Below are positions 37,800 to 49,175 of a stretch of DNA of 64,000 nt, one piece after another. This DNA comes from Tyto alba (taxonomy: Eukaryota; Chordata; Aves; Strigiformes; Tytonidae). Where the stretch lies: NCBI RefSeq assembly GCF_018691265.1, contig NW_024881324.1, positions 10,996,730 to 11,060,729 on the forward strand, written 5' to 3'. Below the pieces are notes generated by a model. The model was not told where the DNA came from, searched no databases, and was given only the letters and a program-made list of their open reading frames with translations. The stretch's first letter is position 1. Each line of letters starts with the position of its first letter. The translations under genes were made by a program, and so were the position numbers.

Positions 37800-38060
37800 G
37801 TCTGAGGCTCAATTAAACAACATTTTGTCTTTCTTCTTGTGTGCCCAGGACAATACATTGTTTGCTGTGAATAGACCACCCGAGGGCTGGTCACGTGTTT
37901 TGGTAGAAATCATAGTTTTGTCAAACAAAGCAAAAGACATAATTATAGCCTTTTTATATTAAAAAAACCTTTTTTAATTATTATTGTGCATTTCCAATTA
38001 GAAATGTATTAAACAATTGCCATTAGAAGTTTAAAAACATGAAAACAGCAAAATGCCAGA
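37800..38060. promoter_or_regulatory. candidate enhancer: paired SOX half-sites, GLI-like site, E-box, homeodomain cores
   Basis: Within about 50 bases there are ACAAT-ac-ATTGT, two inverted SOX-type half-sites at 37850-37861; GACCACCCG at 37874-37882, differing at one position from the GLI consensus GACCACCCA; and CACGTG, a palindromic E-box, at 37892-37897. The following 150 bases are rich in ATTA/TAAT cores (ATAATTATAGCC, TTTTTAATTATTATTG, CCAATTAGAAATG, CAATTGCCATTAG). The sequence is complex and lacks open frames. The binding roles are inferred from consensus matches alone. Confidence 0.33.
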
Positions 38061-38430
38061 GAACTTATTCTGTAAAAAACTCATCCTGATTTGGCTCAGT
38101 AGCAACAGGGATTCCTACCTCCTCTCCCCCCTACCCTTTCTTTTTTTTGGAAAGGAGGGTGATGGAGGGGAAGGGAGATTGGTGGCTTTTTTTTTTTTTT
38201 TAATTCCTAGATGAGAAAATCCTAAAAGTCACACTATTTGTCACAACAGACACTGCCACAGAATAAAAAAGTAATTTGAAGCTGTAATTGGTTGTAGTAT
38301 GAAATGTGCGATGCCTAGACATGTGCATTATTGGTGTTATGAGATATATATTCCTTGGATGTATGAATTCTAGATAGTGTAATGTTAAATACCTGTGAAA
38401 TATAATAGATGGATATAGATTGAGAAGGGG
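38061..38430. other. non-coding stretch with T15 run
   Basis: Includes a purine-rich patch at about 38150-38180 followed by T15 at 38187-38201. Nothing coding. Confidence 0.75.
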
Positions 38431-38510
38431 GTATATGCCGTTCGTATGGGGTATATGCGGTTCGTATGGGGTATATGCCTTCCTTAAGGCGTATATGCTG
38501 TTCTTATGGT
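38431..38510 (+). repeat. 20-bp minisatellite, four copies
   Basis: Four head-to-tail units of exactly 20 bases begin at 38431, 38451, 38471 and 38491. The first is gtatatgccgttcgtatggg. Copy 2 differs from it at one base, copy 3 at several, including an internal CCTTAAGG palindrome, and copy 4 at three. All begin GTATATGC. A half-similar segment (GTTGGTGGGGTTC) follows at 38511. Twenty is not a multiple of three, so the - strand frame of 124 codons crossing it is unlikely to be real. Confidence 0.95.
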
Positions 38511-40902
38511 GTTGGTGGGGTTCTGCACGGTGAGGGGTGAGAAGAAAAGAGTCTCTGTGAAAGATCACTGTCACCTCAGTAAGCCTATGTATAAGACCCT
38601 TTGAAAATTCCTTTTATTTTAATGGTGTGCCTGCACAAGGTATCAGGTTTTGTTTTCAGATCCAAAATGATTGTAATCAAAGGCTTGATTTTGGATGTTC
38701 CGAGGAAAACTTTTATTCATATTTCATGTTAGTTACTTTAAAGCCTGTTCCTCTTCTGGCGATGCTTTTCCTGTTAAACTCACATGTAAGCTACAGGTTT
38801 AGACCTTGAAGACTGACCTCTGTTCTTCAGTGCTCTGTGATACTCTGACCTTCAGTAAGCCACTCTTACTGTGGAGTTACTCTGTGTGTTGTCACCTTGA
38901 TGCTGCTGCACCCTGTGGTCACCTTTTGCTGTTACACATCTGAGGAGACTGGAGAAGGAATGCTTTAAATTATCACGTGGTTTCCTGGGTCTTTCTGAAA
39001 CTTCTTGGCTGACAGGCTTGCCAACATCACCTTTGCTGGTCTGCTTCTCTCAGTTGCATTGCTGTGGCTGGCTGTAGGTCCCTGACAGAAAGGGACTTGT
39101 AGTCACCTGTGCAACTCTGCCCACATCAGGACATACAACTGTTCTTAGTCCGGTGACCTCTGCATCCTGTGGTTTGACTGAGAGATGCTTTTTTCCATAA
39201 AATAGAAATTAATTCTCTATGAGCTAGGAGAGACAGCTCTTTATCTGTGCTTCTGTTGCAGTTATTTAAAGGCAAATCTATTGGCTTCTGCAATATGCCT
39301 ACAGCTGGTGCTCCTGTGAGGAAGAAAATATGGAGAAAACTCCATCGCTTTGGATGAAAATATAATTTCTGTGCTTATCAACTATGCAGACTGAGGCATT
39401 GCATCATTTGGGTGCAATCCTCACTTCTCAGGGGTTATATGTATGACTAAGTTCTGTACTACTGTCTCCTTTTGGACTTTCTTGTGTTTACTCTCAAACT
39501 GCTTTGTTTTTACATTATCGTAGCATCTAAAGCCTCAGGCAGGGGCCAGAAACCCAGCATGAGAAGGGCAGTACACAGAGCAACAAACATTCCCTAAACC
39601 CAAACATTTACAGTCTGAGTGTTAGAAAAGAAGTGGTACGTGAATAAGGATCAAGAAAAGAATACAGGGAAAATATCTTCATGCAGTTGGTATGGCACGT
39701 GAGTAACCCAGTCTAGGACTAGATTTTTAATATGCATTGAAGCAATGCAAGTTTTACTAGTATGCTATTGCTATTATGTTTTTTTTTCCTGTATTAATGT
39801 CTGCTGGGATATTAAAATATTCATCTTTAAGATGATGGGCTTTATATTTTTTTTTGGCTGTCTGGTGAAAAGGGATGTGGAAATTTGGGGAAATACTGGA
39901 CTACTCTGTGTCTTTATTTCATTTTCCAAATATATATCTGGATTGAATAGCACACTTAAATTTTGAGTGGATGACTTTATCAGAGAGAAATTGAAAGTGA
40001 GCTGATTGCAGCGGTGTATCACACACAGCTAAATCCTCTGGGCGAGACCTGCTGCCACAAACACCACTGGACTTCATTTCCTTCTGTGGGGAGCAAGGTT
40101 GCAGTGAGAGATGTGCCAGACTCCCTCAGCTGCAAACTTACAAAAGGTCAGTGGAATACAAAGACAATTTAGAGCTTCTATAGAGTGGGCAGTATCAGCA
40201 GGTGCTGGCAGCAGACTGTGGCAGAAAGCCAAAGCTGTTTCCCTGGCACGTCTGCCCCGATTTGGGAACCCAGAGGGAAAGCACTAGTGGGGACTGAACA
40301 TCCTTCGCTGTGCCCATCAGCTGCTACAAGAAGTCATGTTACAACAAAGGTGTGTTTTGGCATTATGCGACAGCTAGGTACATGCATCGTAAAATATGAC
40401 CAGGTCTATATATAATAGCTGGTGTTTTGTAACGCCAGTGACTCACTGAGGCTTTCCTAAGGAGAGAGTGGCTGCCTGAAAGGCACACCTTTGCAGGTCC
40501 CACCTGCTGCTCCTCACTTAGCACTCGATAAAAATCTCCCCTCGTGCGCCTCTCCACTAACCAGGAGCCAAGAAACATAGTTCTGTCGCTGCTGGTTCCC
40601 TGTGCCAGGTGGATGGACATTGCAGGAGGTTTTCATCATGCTGCTTATCAGCTATTTCTACTTCATGACGCAAATACCTTCTCACTGTCAAACCCTGTGG
40701 GAGAAATTACCTGTAATTAGTTAATTCTGTGTAGGTTATCCAGATAGCAGTGCTATCAAAGAGTGTATCACATTTATTTCCCAAGTAGTAGTAATTATTA
40801 TTGAAGAGAAAATTAAAAAAAGCTTTTAGAGCCCATATTTAGACCCAGTTTCCCCTTCCTTTAGGCATGGGATGGTGGTTTAGCGCTGTTTTGTCTACCA
40901 GG
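38511..40902. other. non-coding stretch, no gene recognised
   Basis: AT-rich and mixed sequence. Short frames only, with no named repeat seen. Confidence 0.65.
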
Positions 40903-41103
40903 TTTTGTCAGACCCAGTTCTGAAGAAGAGCATCATGTCCCACGGAGGAACTGGAGACTAGAGAGGTGCTGATGGATTCACTCTGGCACTTGACGCGTGT
41001 GCCAGCAACTGTCTCATCAGGGGGACCTGAACGTCACTGTCACCATAGAGACAGCAACAAGGATTCGGTTTCTAAAGGTGAAGAGAAGCTGGGAATTAAG
41101 AAG
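40903..41103 (+). other. possible non-coding exon (about 200 bp)
   Basis: TTTTGTCTACCAG ends at 40902 as an acceptor-like site, and AAGAAG|GTAAGG at 41103/41104 is a near-consensus donor. The segment between is less AT-rich than its flanks and has several CpGs (ACGCGTGTG, GAACGTCAC). A second acceptor-like AG lies at 40910. No frame stays open across it; the longest run after an ATG is nine codons. If real, it would belong to a non-coding transcript or a 5' UTR. Confidence 0.22.
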
Positions 41104-43049
41104 GTAAGGCTGGATCTGTCTCTCAACTCTCATGAAGGATTTTAAAATGATGCTTTATTTGAAAGGATGTCATAGTAGAGAGATGCTCTACTGTATATTT
41201 ATACACATGTGTAGATATATCTATATAAATATACCTACATATCTGTATATTTTCTTGAACTGTTTTGAATACTTGGATGCAAAAGAACCCAATGGAGGCT
41301 TTTAAAAGGCCTTACTAGTGTTCTTCTTGTGCTCCTCCAATTATTTTTTCTTTTACAGGTTATGTAAAACAAGACTTGAGTTCTGTTTAAATTTTGTTTA
41401 AGGTTGTAAAATATTCACTACCTCAAGATGTTATCTGTTTTGCACAGAACCTGAGTGAGCTGTGATGTGTTGTAAATTCATGTTGTTCGCTTCTGCCCCT
41501 TTTCACGATCTTCTTCTGTGCTTTAGCAATGATACAGATGTAAAACAATGGTGAGTGTTGACAGGCAAGATAGGCATCATCCATGAGTCATTGTTTAACC
41601 ACATGGGACTCAGAGCCTGGGTTTATACTGGTCCAGAACAGCTTGCAACTAATTTCTCTCTGCCCACTCTTATATCAGCAGATAAAACCACCTCTCCTGA
41701 TGGCTTGCCCCATCACTTGCAGATACAGCCTCAGTGATGCATGGACTTGTTTAAAGCTTCAGTTTGTGCACTTATAATCCCTAGCAAGATGGTAACCCCA
41801 AAAGGATGTTTCTCATGCCTTGAAAGCAAATGATAACTTCATGAGTATGGCTCTGAAGGGGAGGGAGGGGAGTGGTGGCAAGGAAGAGTCCATCCAACAA
41901 AGCAACAGATGAGCTATTAATGAGTAAGACCGTATAAGCATTAGTGCAGAAAGGGTGGTGGAAGACTTACAGGGACTGATAAAAGACCTTTTCTGTGATG
42001 CTGTGTAGCGCCAGATGCCACCAGAGCAGACCGGGCTGGATGTGTGTTTCTGATCTCGGGCCAGGGATGCTCAGCAGAGCCCTTGAGCTCCTCTTGTCTC
42101 TGCTCAGCCCACTGCAGCTCCAATGGGGAGTAGCCAGAGCACAGCAGGTTTTTCAACCATGATACACTTCCTGCCTTGACAACTGGTGAAGTGAAGCTAG
42201 TGAAATCTGGAATGGGAGCCAAATCTATTGGCTTTGTGTCAGTTCTGGGGTATCTTTCCCGTTTTGGGAATTCCCTGCTGGGGAGGTACCACTACTGTTT
42301 GGAGCAGAGCTCAGATCTCAGCCCCTGGGGCTGTCCACTATGGGAGAGGGTTTTGGCAAGGATAAGTGTGTTTTGCTATTACTAGATCTCTTTGAGTTTA
42401 TAACTAAGTGACAAATAAAACTTCGGTATTTACCCCATGGCTGAATTTTCTGTGGGGATGTTTGCATGTGTGCGTAATAACATTTGTATTTATTATTCCT
42501 ACTGCTGTCGTCACTCACACGTTTTCTGCAAACACAGAACAAAAGGCAGCTCCTTTTGCAGTAAGCTTATGGTCCAACGGCTGTGTAAAGACATCAGAGG
42601 ACGTGGAGAGTGCCTGGGGGGCACAAGGAAACCCTGAGATAACATTGCTTGGTTTGCTGTTGTCAGACCTCTACAAACCATGATAATGGGTGCATGCTTG
42701 ATGCTAATAAGAGGCAACCAGGGTGTATGTGAAGAACTGAATTATCTATTTACATGCAGCTGGGGTTTGCATTTTTGGGGGTACTGTTGTTGGGACATGT
42801 AGCTAGCTGGCTGACTTCCGTAGCAAACTGCATTTTTAACTGATTTTATCTGATGATTGCTGCAGGATCTTGTCTACCCAGATTTTAGTCATTCACCTTG
42901 ACTTCTGTTTCAGGAACCTTCTGACCAAATTGATTTTTGGTATCGATATGAAAACCTGTGCTGGTGAACTTTCAGGTTTGACTCATTTTCTGGGATCAGC
43001 CTGTGTCTCAGTTATGGCACACTCTCTTGATTAATCACTTGATCATGCT
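41104..43049. other. non-coding stretch, includes AT-rich palindromic patch
   Basis: At 41192-41255 a stretch of TATA-, ATAC- and ATAT-type dinucleotides includes two short perfect palindromes, ACACATGTGT and AGATATATCT. Elsewhere frames are under 95 codons with no recognisable content. Confidence 0.65.
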
Positions 43050-43560
43050 TTTTAGGGTGCATAGAAACTGTGATTACATGAGATTCAGAGTTCATCCAGT
43101 TCAGTTCCCTGTCTCCTGTGGTGGTCATTCCCAGCTGTGTCAGAGAAAAGAAACAGGAATCCTGCATTAGGCAGGAAGGAGATAATCTGTCATTTTCTCT
43201 AAACTCTAACAGAAACTTTGTTTCAGTAATTCTTTAATAATTAAAGAAAAAAAAAAAAAAAGTAACACATGAGAACATTCCTAGCCATGCAATTATCCTA
43301 TCCTTTTTGGAATTCTGTTAAATTGTTTGTTATCATTACATCCTTTGGCAACTGGTTTTCAACTTTACCTTCTCCCTGAAAGTATTTCTTCTTAACTTTT
43401 GACTTTTCTCCTCTACTTCGTTGAATGCCATCTGCCTCTCAAAGTACAAGACAAGCAAACACAGATCTTGTTGAGGTGTAGCTCTGAGTTATCCAGCATT
43501 TTGCATGTTTGCTTGATGCTTTCTTCAAACAAACCATTCTCTGAGAATTTGTTTACCAAC
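43050..43560 (-). mobile_element. ancient CR1-type LINE remnant (amniote-age), antisense
   Basis: Reading left to right, the order matches the reverse strand of the old reptile/bird CR1 3' region: GCATAGAAACTG near 43059, TTCATCCAGTTCAGTTCCCT near 43093 followed by GTCTCCTG, AATCCTGCATTAGGCAGGAA near 43158, GATAATCTGTC near 43181, TTTTTGGAATTCTGTTAAAT near 43305, CATCCTTTGGCAACTGGTTT near 43340, CTGAAAGTATTTCTTCTTAA near 43376, and TTCGTTGAATGCC near 43418. It carries an inserted A15 run at 43247-43261. Divergence is high and no frame survives. It shares its 3' portion with the remnant at 33230, so the two are probably copies of related old families. Confidence 0.75.
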
Positions 43561-46500
43561 TGATATTATTACAAAGTCAGATGTCAAGAGAGGAGTTGGA
43601 TACCAGTGTTATCTGGGGGATCTGATCTGAAAAATTTTACTGATGCAGAAGCCCCTTCTGAGGGGAAGCAGGAGGAGTGGACAGAAAGATGTGCTTGGTG
43701 TCCAGCCTAGGCCCCTGCTCCTGGTACCTTCAATCTGTTGCTCCTCAACTAGAGTAGCTCCTTAGCAGCTGCTCTGGTTGTTCACCCCTTACAAATCTGC
43801 TCTTGCCACAGAATGTATGTGCTTTATCTGCTGTGGGGAGAATGGAAGACAACACCTATGCTAACAAGTGCCACCTTTTTTCCCCGTTGTTTGTTAGTGG
43901 TGCAGGTAATATAAATCCTCTGTTACATATAATTCCTCTTCTATAATGCTTCACGCTTGACTGCCTGTGTGAAGTGGTCAAGACCTGCATCTGGAAATTA
44001 TGTAGTAACAAGATTTTTTTTTTTCTTCCTCACTACAGGAAGAATATTTATTTGTATCAGGTTTATGCCAAGGTTTACCAGATGGTACAAGAAGTAAAGC
44101 AACTTCAGCTATCTTACTTACATTATTATTCTATGATATTGTCACTTCTTCATAAGCTTTCCTGAGGTTTTCTTTGTCTCAGGCTGCTAAGATTGGCCAC
44201 GGTTTTGTTTTTGTTTTGAGCATAAGGGAATACCTGTCTGAAATCAGTCCATCATGTTTGTTGGCATGTAGATAATTTACCAATATTTGTTGAAAAGATA
44301 GCAAAAGACAATGTGAAACTGATGCTGGGTGTGATTTAGGAATACAGAGTTGTTTACTCACTGTAAGCATCTTTGATGATCATAGTGATCATTGTTCAAA
44401 GTTAGATACCGCTTTCTTTCTACACACATCCATACACTAGGTTAGATACTTGTTTTTTTCCAGTTTCCTCTAAGTTCAATCTTTCAAGTGTCTCTTAAGG
44501 TACTTAAAAAGCCTATTTATTTTCACCTACATTCATTCTATAAGAGGATGAATGAGACAAAATAACTGTTCTGAGGGGTCACTGTTGTAGTGAGAGTATA
44601 CAATCCCTTTTTGCATGAACCAGTGCACTTTGGGGAGGGTTTCTGAGTGTGTGGAAACCCCGCTGTGCTGTTGACTGTTCTCTCAGATTGGGCCCCAGTC
44701 AGTGAGGATAACTTTGCAGGCAATCCAGCCAGGATTTTTCCATGTCATAAAGGGAATGATGAGGAACTCTAAGGTCTGAACAGATGACTCAGTGCCGCTG
44801 GTGCTGAGTTAGACCTATCAGTGTACCCATTGCAGAGGCACGCAGTCCACACCCAATTTCATCCTCTGCCCACACACAAATGTGTCATCTATCTGTGCAT
44901 GACTGAAGTGCTCATATCAGACACATTTACCTGCCAAAACTGTGGGAACTGTCCTAAAAGGTTGTTATCTTCTTCCAACTCTTCAAGTATTTCTCTTCTC
45001 TTGATCATTCTGTCCCCTCTTTGGATCTGTTACATCTTCTAGGGAGTCTGCCTGTGCATGTAGGTCTATATGAGAGAACTGTATGTGCAGAGCCATTTGT
45101 GAGTCATGTCAGACTAAGGAAAACTACTGGGAGGGACCCACTGAGCTAAAACAACTTATGGAAATAGATCACGTTTCTTATTTTGGATAAATATATTGTC
45201 TCTTAATCCCAAGTATTCCATTCATCCATTCAAACATTAGTTTGGATTAGTGGAATTGGTCAAGGCGTATGCTCTTTATTGCCATGAATAACAGAGCATT
45301 AAAATGTGTCTGTAACTGGCATCCCATCCATATGCAAGTCATGTTAGAATCAGTTTCATTCTATGAAACGTAGTGTTATGAAATTTATTCACCTTCACAA
45401 CATTGTGTAAAAAAGGCTGCCAATTCATTCAACTGCTAGGAAAAAGTGACTTTCCAAACTAAAGGTATATGAACATGTGTATCTTATGGTTTTCTATTAA
45501 ACTTTCAGATGTATTAGAGATGTAGCCTTCCAGGGCCTTGGTCAGGATTTGAGCGCGTGCATGTGAATATCACTGAGATTAGGAATTCTAAACAAGGCTC
45601 TCTGTGTTTTCTTAGGTTTTTGTTTTTTTTTTTTTTTTTTTTTAAAGTTTAAGGCCTCAAGCCATCTTTCAAAGCACAGGAGATCCGGAGTTTCCTCAGG
45701 AAAAGTAAGATGAGAGTTTATATCAAAGCAAAGATGGAAGCCAAGGCATGGTTCATGAGAAGAAAGTGGTTTCTAAGCCACCTTCACTAGAAGTGAAAGA
45801 GGAGACATGATCTCTCAGTTGGGAAGAGTTTCTCTGGGTGCTGCTGACAGACCAATTGCTTCCTAATGCTAAACAGCCTGGAGCTGGGGAAAGAAGAGGA
45901 ACAGAGGAGAAATCAGTTTCCCTATCCTCCTTTCCCCCTCTGACAACTGGAATATTAATGTCTTCTGAGGAAGGGATACATGGACGTATGGTAGAAGACC
46001 AAGGTTTAGAGCATCTATCATGACATTTCTCTTGGTTCACTTTCCTTTGACCGCCAGTCCCAAGAATTCTTGATGTGAACTGAAACCAGAAGATTTCACA
46101 AAGTCCTACATCTGAACCAAGTCATGACTGAGTCACATCCTGCCTTACCTGACATTGCACAAATGATCCAGAGAAAAATGGCATGATGTGACTCCTCTAT
46201 GGTAATTTAAATGAGAAGGATGGTTGTTGGCATTAATTTTTCAACATGTGGTACAGCAAAATACTTTTCTGCAGAACTGTCAGCAAAGGCTGGTACAGAA
46301 CAAAGGAGGCACAGGTATTAATCTGGGATAATGATGGACAAGAGGTGGCAAGGAGGAGCTGAGAAGATCTGAGTCTTGTAACTTGTGACAATTTTTGCTG
46401 GAAAGCCAGGAGCACAAGTTTGACTAGTTCTCAAATGAGTCTGAACTGTTTGGCTAGTATTTAAGAAGCAACTTACAGTATTAATGGCAACAATACAAAG

Positions 46501-46679
46501 GAAAACAGGAAGATTTCTATCAGTGATTTTTACTTTGATTTTATTTAATATTTATATATAAAAATATTTAAATATAACTGTGTAAGCACAAGAGCACTGT
46601 GTTGTTAGTATCTGAGTTATTAAGATAGTGTTACATGGGAACAGGAACAAGTATGAATGAAGCATTTAATTCCACAATG
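43561..46679. other. non-coding stretch, no gene recognised
   Basis: AT-rich DNA with T21 at 45623-45643 and an AT-rich patch at 46540-46580. A segment near 44960-45040 has C/T-rich phrases loosely like the old CR1 class, too weak to call. Confidence 0.6.
45623..45643 (+). repeat. T21 tract
   Basis: Twenty-one consecutive T followed by AAAG. It has acceptor-like composition, but no convincing exon follows. Confidence 0.9.
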
Positions 46680-47655
46680 TCTGCAAGTGACAAGTGGCAT
46701 TCTACAAGGGTTGTTACTGGGACCAGTGATGTTCAACATCTTCGCTGGTGACATAGACAGTGGGATTAAGTGCATCCTCAGCAAGTTTGTTGATGACACC
46801 AAGCTGTGTGGTGTGGTGACATGCTGGAGGGAAAAGATGCCATCCAGAGGGACCTTGACAGGTTTAAGAGGTGGGCCCATGCAAATCTCATGAAGTTCAA
46901 CAAGGACAAGTGCAAGGTCCTGTACATAGGTTGGGGAAATCCCAAGCACAAATACAAGCTGGGTGATGAGTAGATTGAGAGCAGCCTTGAGGAGGACTTG
47001 GGGGATGTTGGTTAACAAGAAACTCAACATGACCTGATGATGTGCTTTCACAGCCCAGAAAGCCAACCATGTTCTGGGCTACATCAAAAGAAGCATGACC
47101 AACAGGTCAAGGGAAGGGATTCTCCCACTCAGCTCTTGTGAGACCCCACCTGGAGTAATGTGTCCAGTTTTGGGGCCCCCAATGTAAGAAGGACATGGAC
47201 CTGTTGGATCCAATCCAGAGGAGGCCACAAATATAATCGGGGGGCTGAGGACAGGATGAGAGTTGGGATTGTTCAGCCTGGAGAAGAGAAGGCTCTGGGG
47301 AGACCTTATAGTGGCCTTCCTGTACTGACTGGGTGGAGTGCCTGCAAGAAAGCACGAGAAGGGACTTTTTACAAAAATGTGTAGTGATAGGACAGGGGAT
47401 AATGGCTTTAAACTGAAACAGTGTAGATTTAGACTAGATATAAGGAAGAAATTCTTTCCTATGAGGGTGGTGAGGCACTGGCACTGGTTGCCCAGAGAAG
47501 CTGTGGCTGCCCCCTCCCTGGAAGGGTTCAAGGCCAGGTTGGACGGGGCTTTGAGCAACCTGGTCTGGTGGAATATGTCCCTGCCCGCGGCAGGAGTGTT
47601 GGAACTAGATGATCTTTAAGGGCCCTTCCAACCCAAACCATTCTATGATTCTGTG
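46680..47655 (+). mobile_element. 5'-truncated CR1 LINE, avian type
   Basis: About 1 kb of CR1 in sense orientation. It begins inside the reverse-transcriptase part of ORF2, runs through the end of ORF2 and the 3' UTR (TTGCCCAGAGAAGCTGTGG near 47488 and GGCCCTTCCAACCCAAACC near 47621), and ends with the ATTCTATGATTCTGTGA tandem terminal repeats at about 47639-47655. There is no poly(A) tail and no clear target duplication, both normal for CR1. The coding part is split over at least three frames with internal stops, so the copy is dead. 5' truncation is the usual result of incomplete reverse transcription. Confidence 0.97.
46684..47560 (+). pseudogene. broken CR1 ORF2 (reverse transcriptase C-terminal part)
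   Basis: ORF2 is the endonuclease/reverse-transcriptase protein of CR1; only its distal part remains. Frame A (from about 46684) reads VTSGILQG, then GPVMFNIF, then [10 protein letters not shown]. The FVDD at 46786-46797 is the metal-binding Asp pair of the RT active site, with Val where the family usually has Ala. The reading shifts after about 46826. Frame B runs from 46845 ([10 protein letters not shown], then [17 protein letters not shown]) to an in-frame TAG at 46971-46973. The C-terminal part reappears at about 47383-47560 in another frame (SDRTGDNGFKL, then LPREAVAAPSLEGFKARLDG). With at least two frame breaks and one stop it cannot make a working enzyme. Confidence 0.95.
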
Positions 47656-49106
47656 AAATGCAAACAGAAGTTTAGCTCAACATGGTGTGCAGCATTGACT
47701 GGTGGGTTTGAACTTGGAACTATCACCATTAGCAGCCTGCAATGTTTGGAGTTTTAAGTACACTCTCTTCTTGGGTAACGATTGCTGGGAGAAAGTGCAT
47801 TTTAAAAAAGTCAAAAGATTTCCCTCACAAATCAGAGACTTAACCCCTGTGGTCATAGGATTATGTAGCTCTCCTAAAAGGTGTGAGTAGCAGCTTCTCG
47901 AGACTGAAGACCTGGCACAAGATCCCTGTTAACATCCACTGTTTTTTTCTCCTGTCACCTACAACTGCTTCATGTAAGGACAGGCAAACTTATTGCTGAT
48001 ACAAAGCCCTATGTGACAGGGTTTCATGTGGCCTCCTTCTTCTATACCCATGATTATGGTAACCTGTTTCACACCCACACCTGATTTCTGTTTCCTCCAC
48101 TGCCTCTTTCAAGTATCCTTGTGCTGTATAAAGCAGCTGCTAATGTTTAGTAACTTTCTGCACCTGTAGTGCTATCGGTTTAGGACACTGCAGTAGATCT
48201 TCTTCACTCAGGCATGTTAAGATACAAACTGTGCCCCTGGGCTGAGTGCTGGAAAGTATTCAGTAAATTCAGTAGCACCATTTGCAGATGATGTGAAGGA
48301 AGTTGCTCTCGAGGCATCTTGTCAGAGTCAAGGCTGAACATTTGTTGTCCAAGCTGAAGCAAATTTGATGCCCTGAGATGAAACCAGCCTGTTCTTGTTG
48401 TCTGTGTGCCAAAGGAAGCTGTTCCTTAGTTGATGAATAGGGTATGAAGTGTAAACTTCACACTGAGACTCACCTTGCATGTTTTCATGAGAAGGGGGAT
48501 TGTGTGTTCCTGGTCAGCTTGCTCCCAGATGTCAGCATATAGTTTGAGATTTCTTTTTGAAGAATGCCATACAGGCTTGCTCTTGGTTGAAACTGAAGCA
48601 AGGGTTGCATCTTGCTGAAACTCTTTAGGTTATTTCTCTTCTCACTCCAAATTTAATTTCTAAAGATGTCTTTCCCCCCAGTACAGGAAACCCATGACCC
48701 CACTAGCTGTGCCCAGGCACAGTGATGGCCACTCAAGGGACAGCCCCGCTCCTGTGCCAGGCTGACTGTGCTGGGTCAGCTGCATCCTTTCCTGCACTGC
48801 CAAAACAGCTTTTCCTCCAGGGAATGGCTTTGGTGCAAGGATACTTTCTTGGTTGCTGTTCCAAAAATCCAGTCTCTGATTAAGTCAAGGTAGACTCTGA
48901 GGGTTTGAAACAAACACCCTGGCCTGACCAGCTCACCCCAGACTTTCCCAATTTGTATGCCAACCCTGTCCACCAGTCTTTGCAATTTAGTTTAGAGACT
49001 TGTCTAAGATTACACAGTAAACCTGAAGCAAAACCAAGAACTAAACGTAAGTTTTTTGGGTCCAAGTAGAATATCTTAGTTCCTGAAACTGACCTCCTTC
49101 CTGTGA
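47656..49106. other. non-coding stretch, no gene recognised
   Basis: Mixed composition. At about 48279-48300 a frame reads PFADDVK, recalling the RT FADD box, but the surrounding codons do not support a second RT fragment. Confidence 0.6.
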
Positions 49107-49175
49107 TTTTTTTTTTTGTTTGTTTGTTTTGTTTTCCCCCCCTTGATGTGGGGGGGAGGGGAGGAAAAAAGAAAA
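49107..49175. repeat. poly-T/GTTT tract with C7-loop-G7 foldback
   Basis: T11 and (GTTT)n lead into seven C (49136-49142), the seven-base loop TTGATGT, then seven G (49150-49156) and an AGGGGAGGAAAA-type purine tail. The C7/G7 arms are perfectly complementary, and the T-rich left and A-rich right flanks could extend the pairing imperfectly. It looks like a microsatellite-derived foldback rather than the end of a known element. Confidence 0.8.

Noticed and set aside
38200..38574. 124-codon - frame across the minisatellite
   Set aside because: The 20-bp period is not a multiple of three, and the frame is His/Tyr/Pro-rich from repeat DNA with no domain.
44940..45045. C/T-rich phrases loosely like the old CR1 class
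   Set aside because: The similarity is too vague to separate from chance; a library search would be needed.
48279..48300. PFADDVK codons resembling an RT active-site box
   Set aside because: Only about five residues agree. Neighbouring codons do not match CR1 reverse transcriptase and a stop follows soon after.
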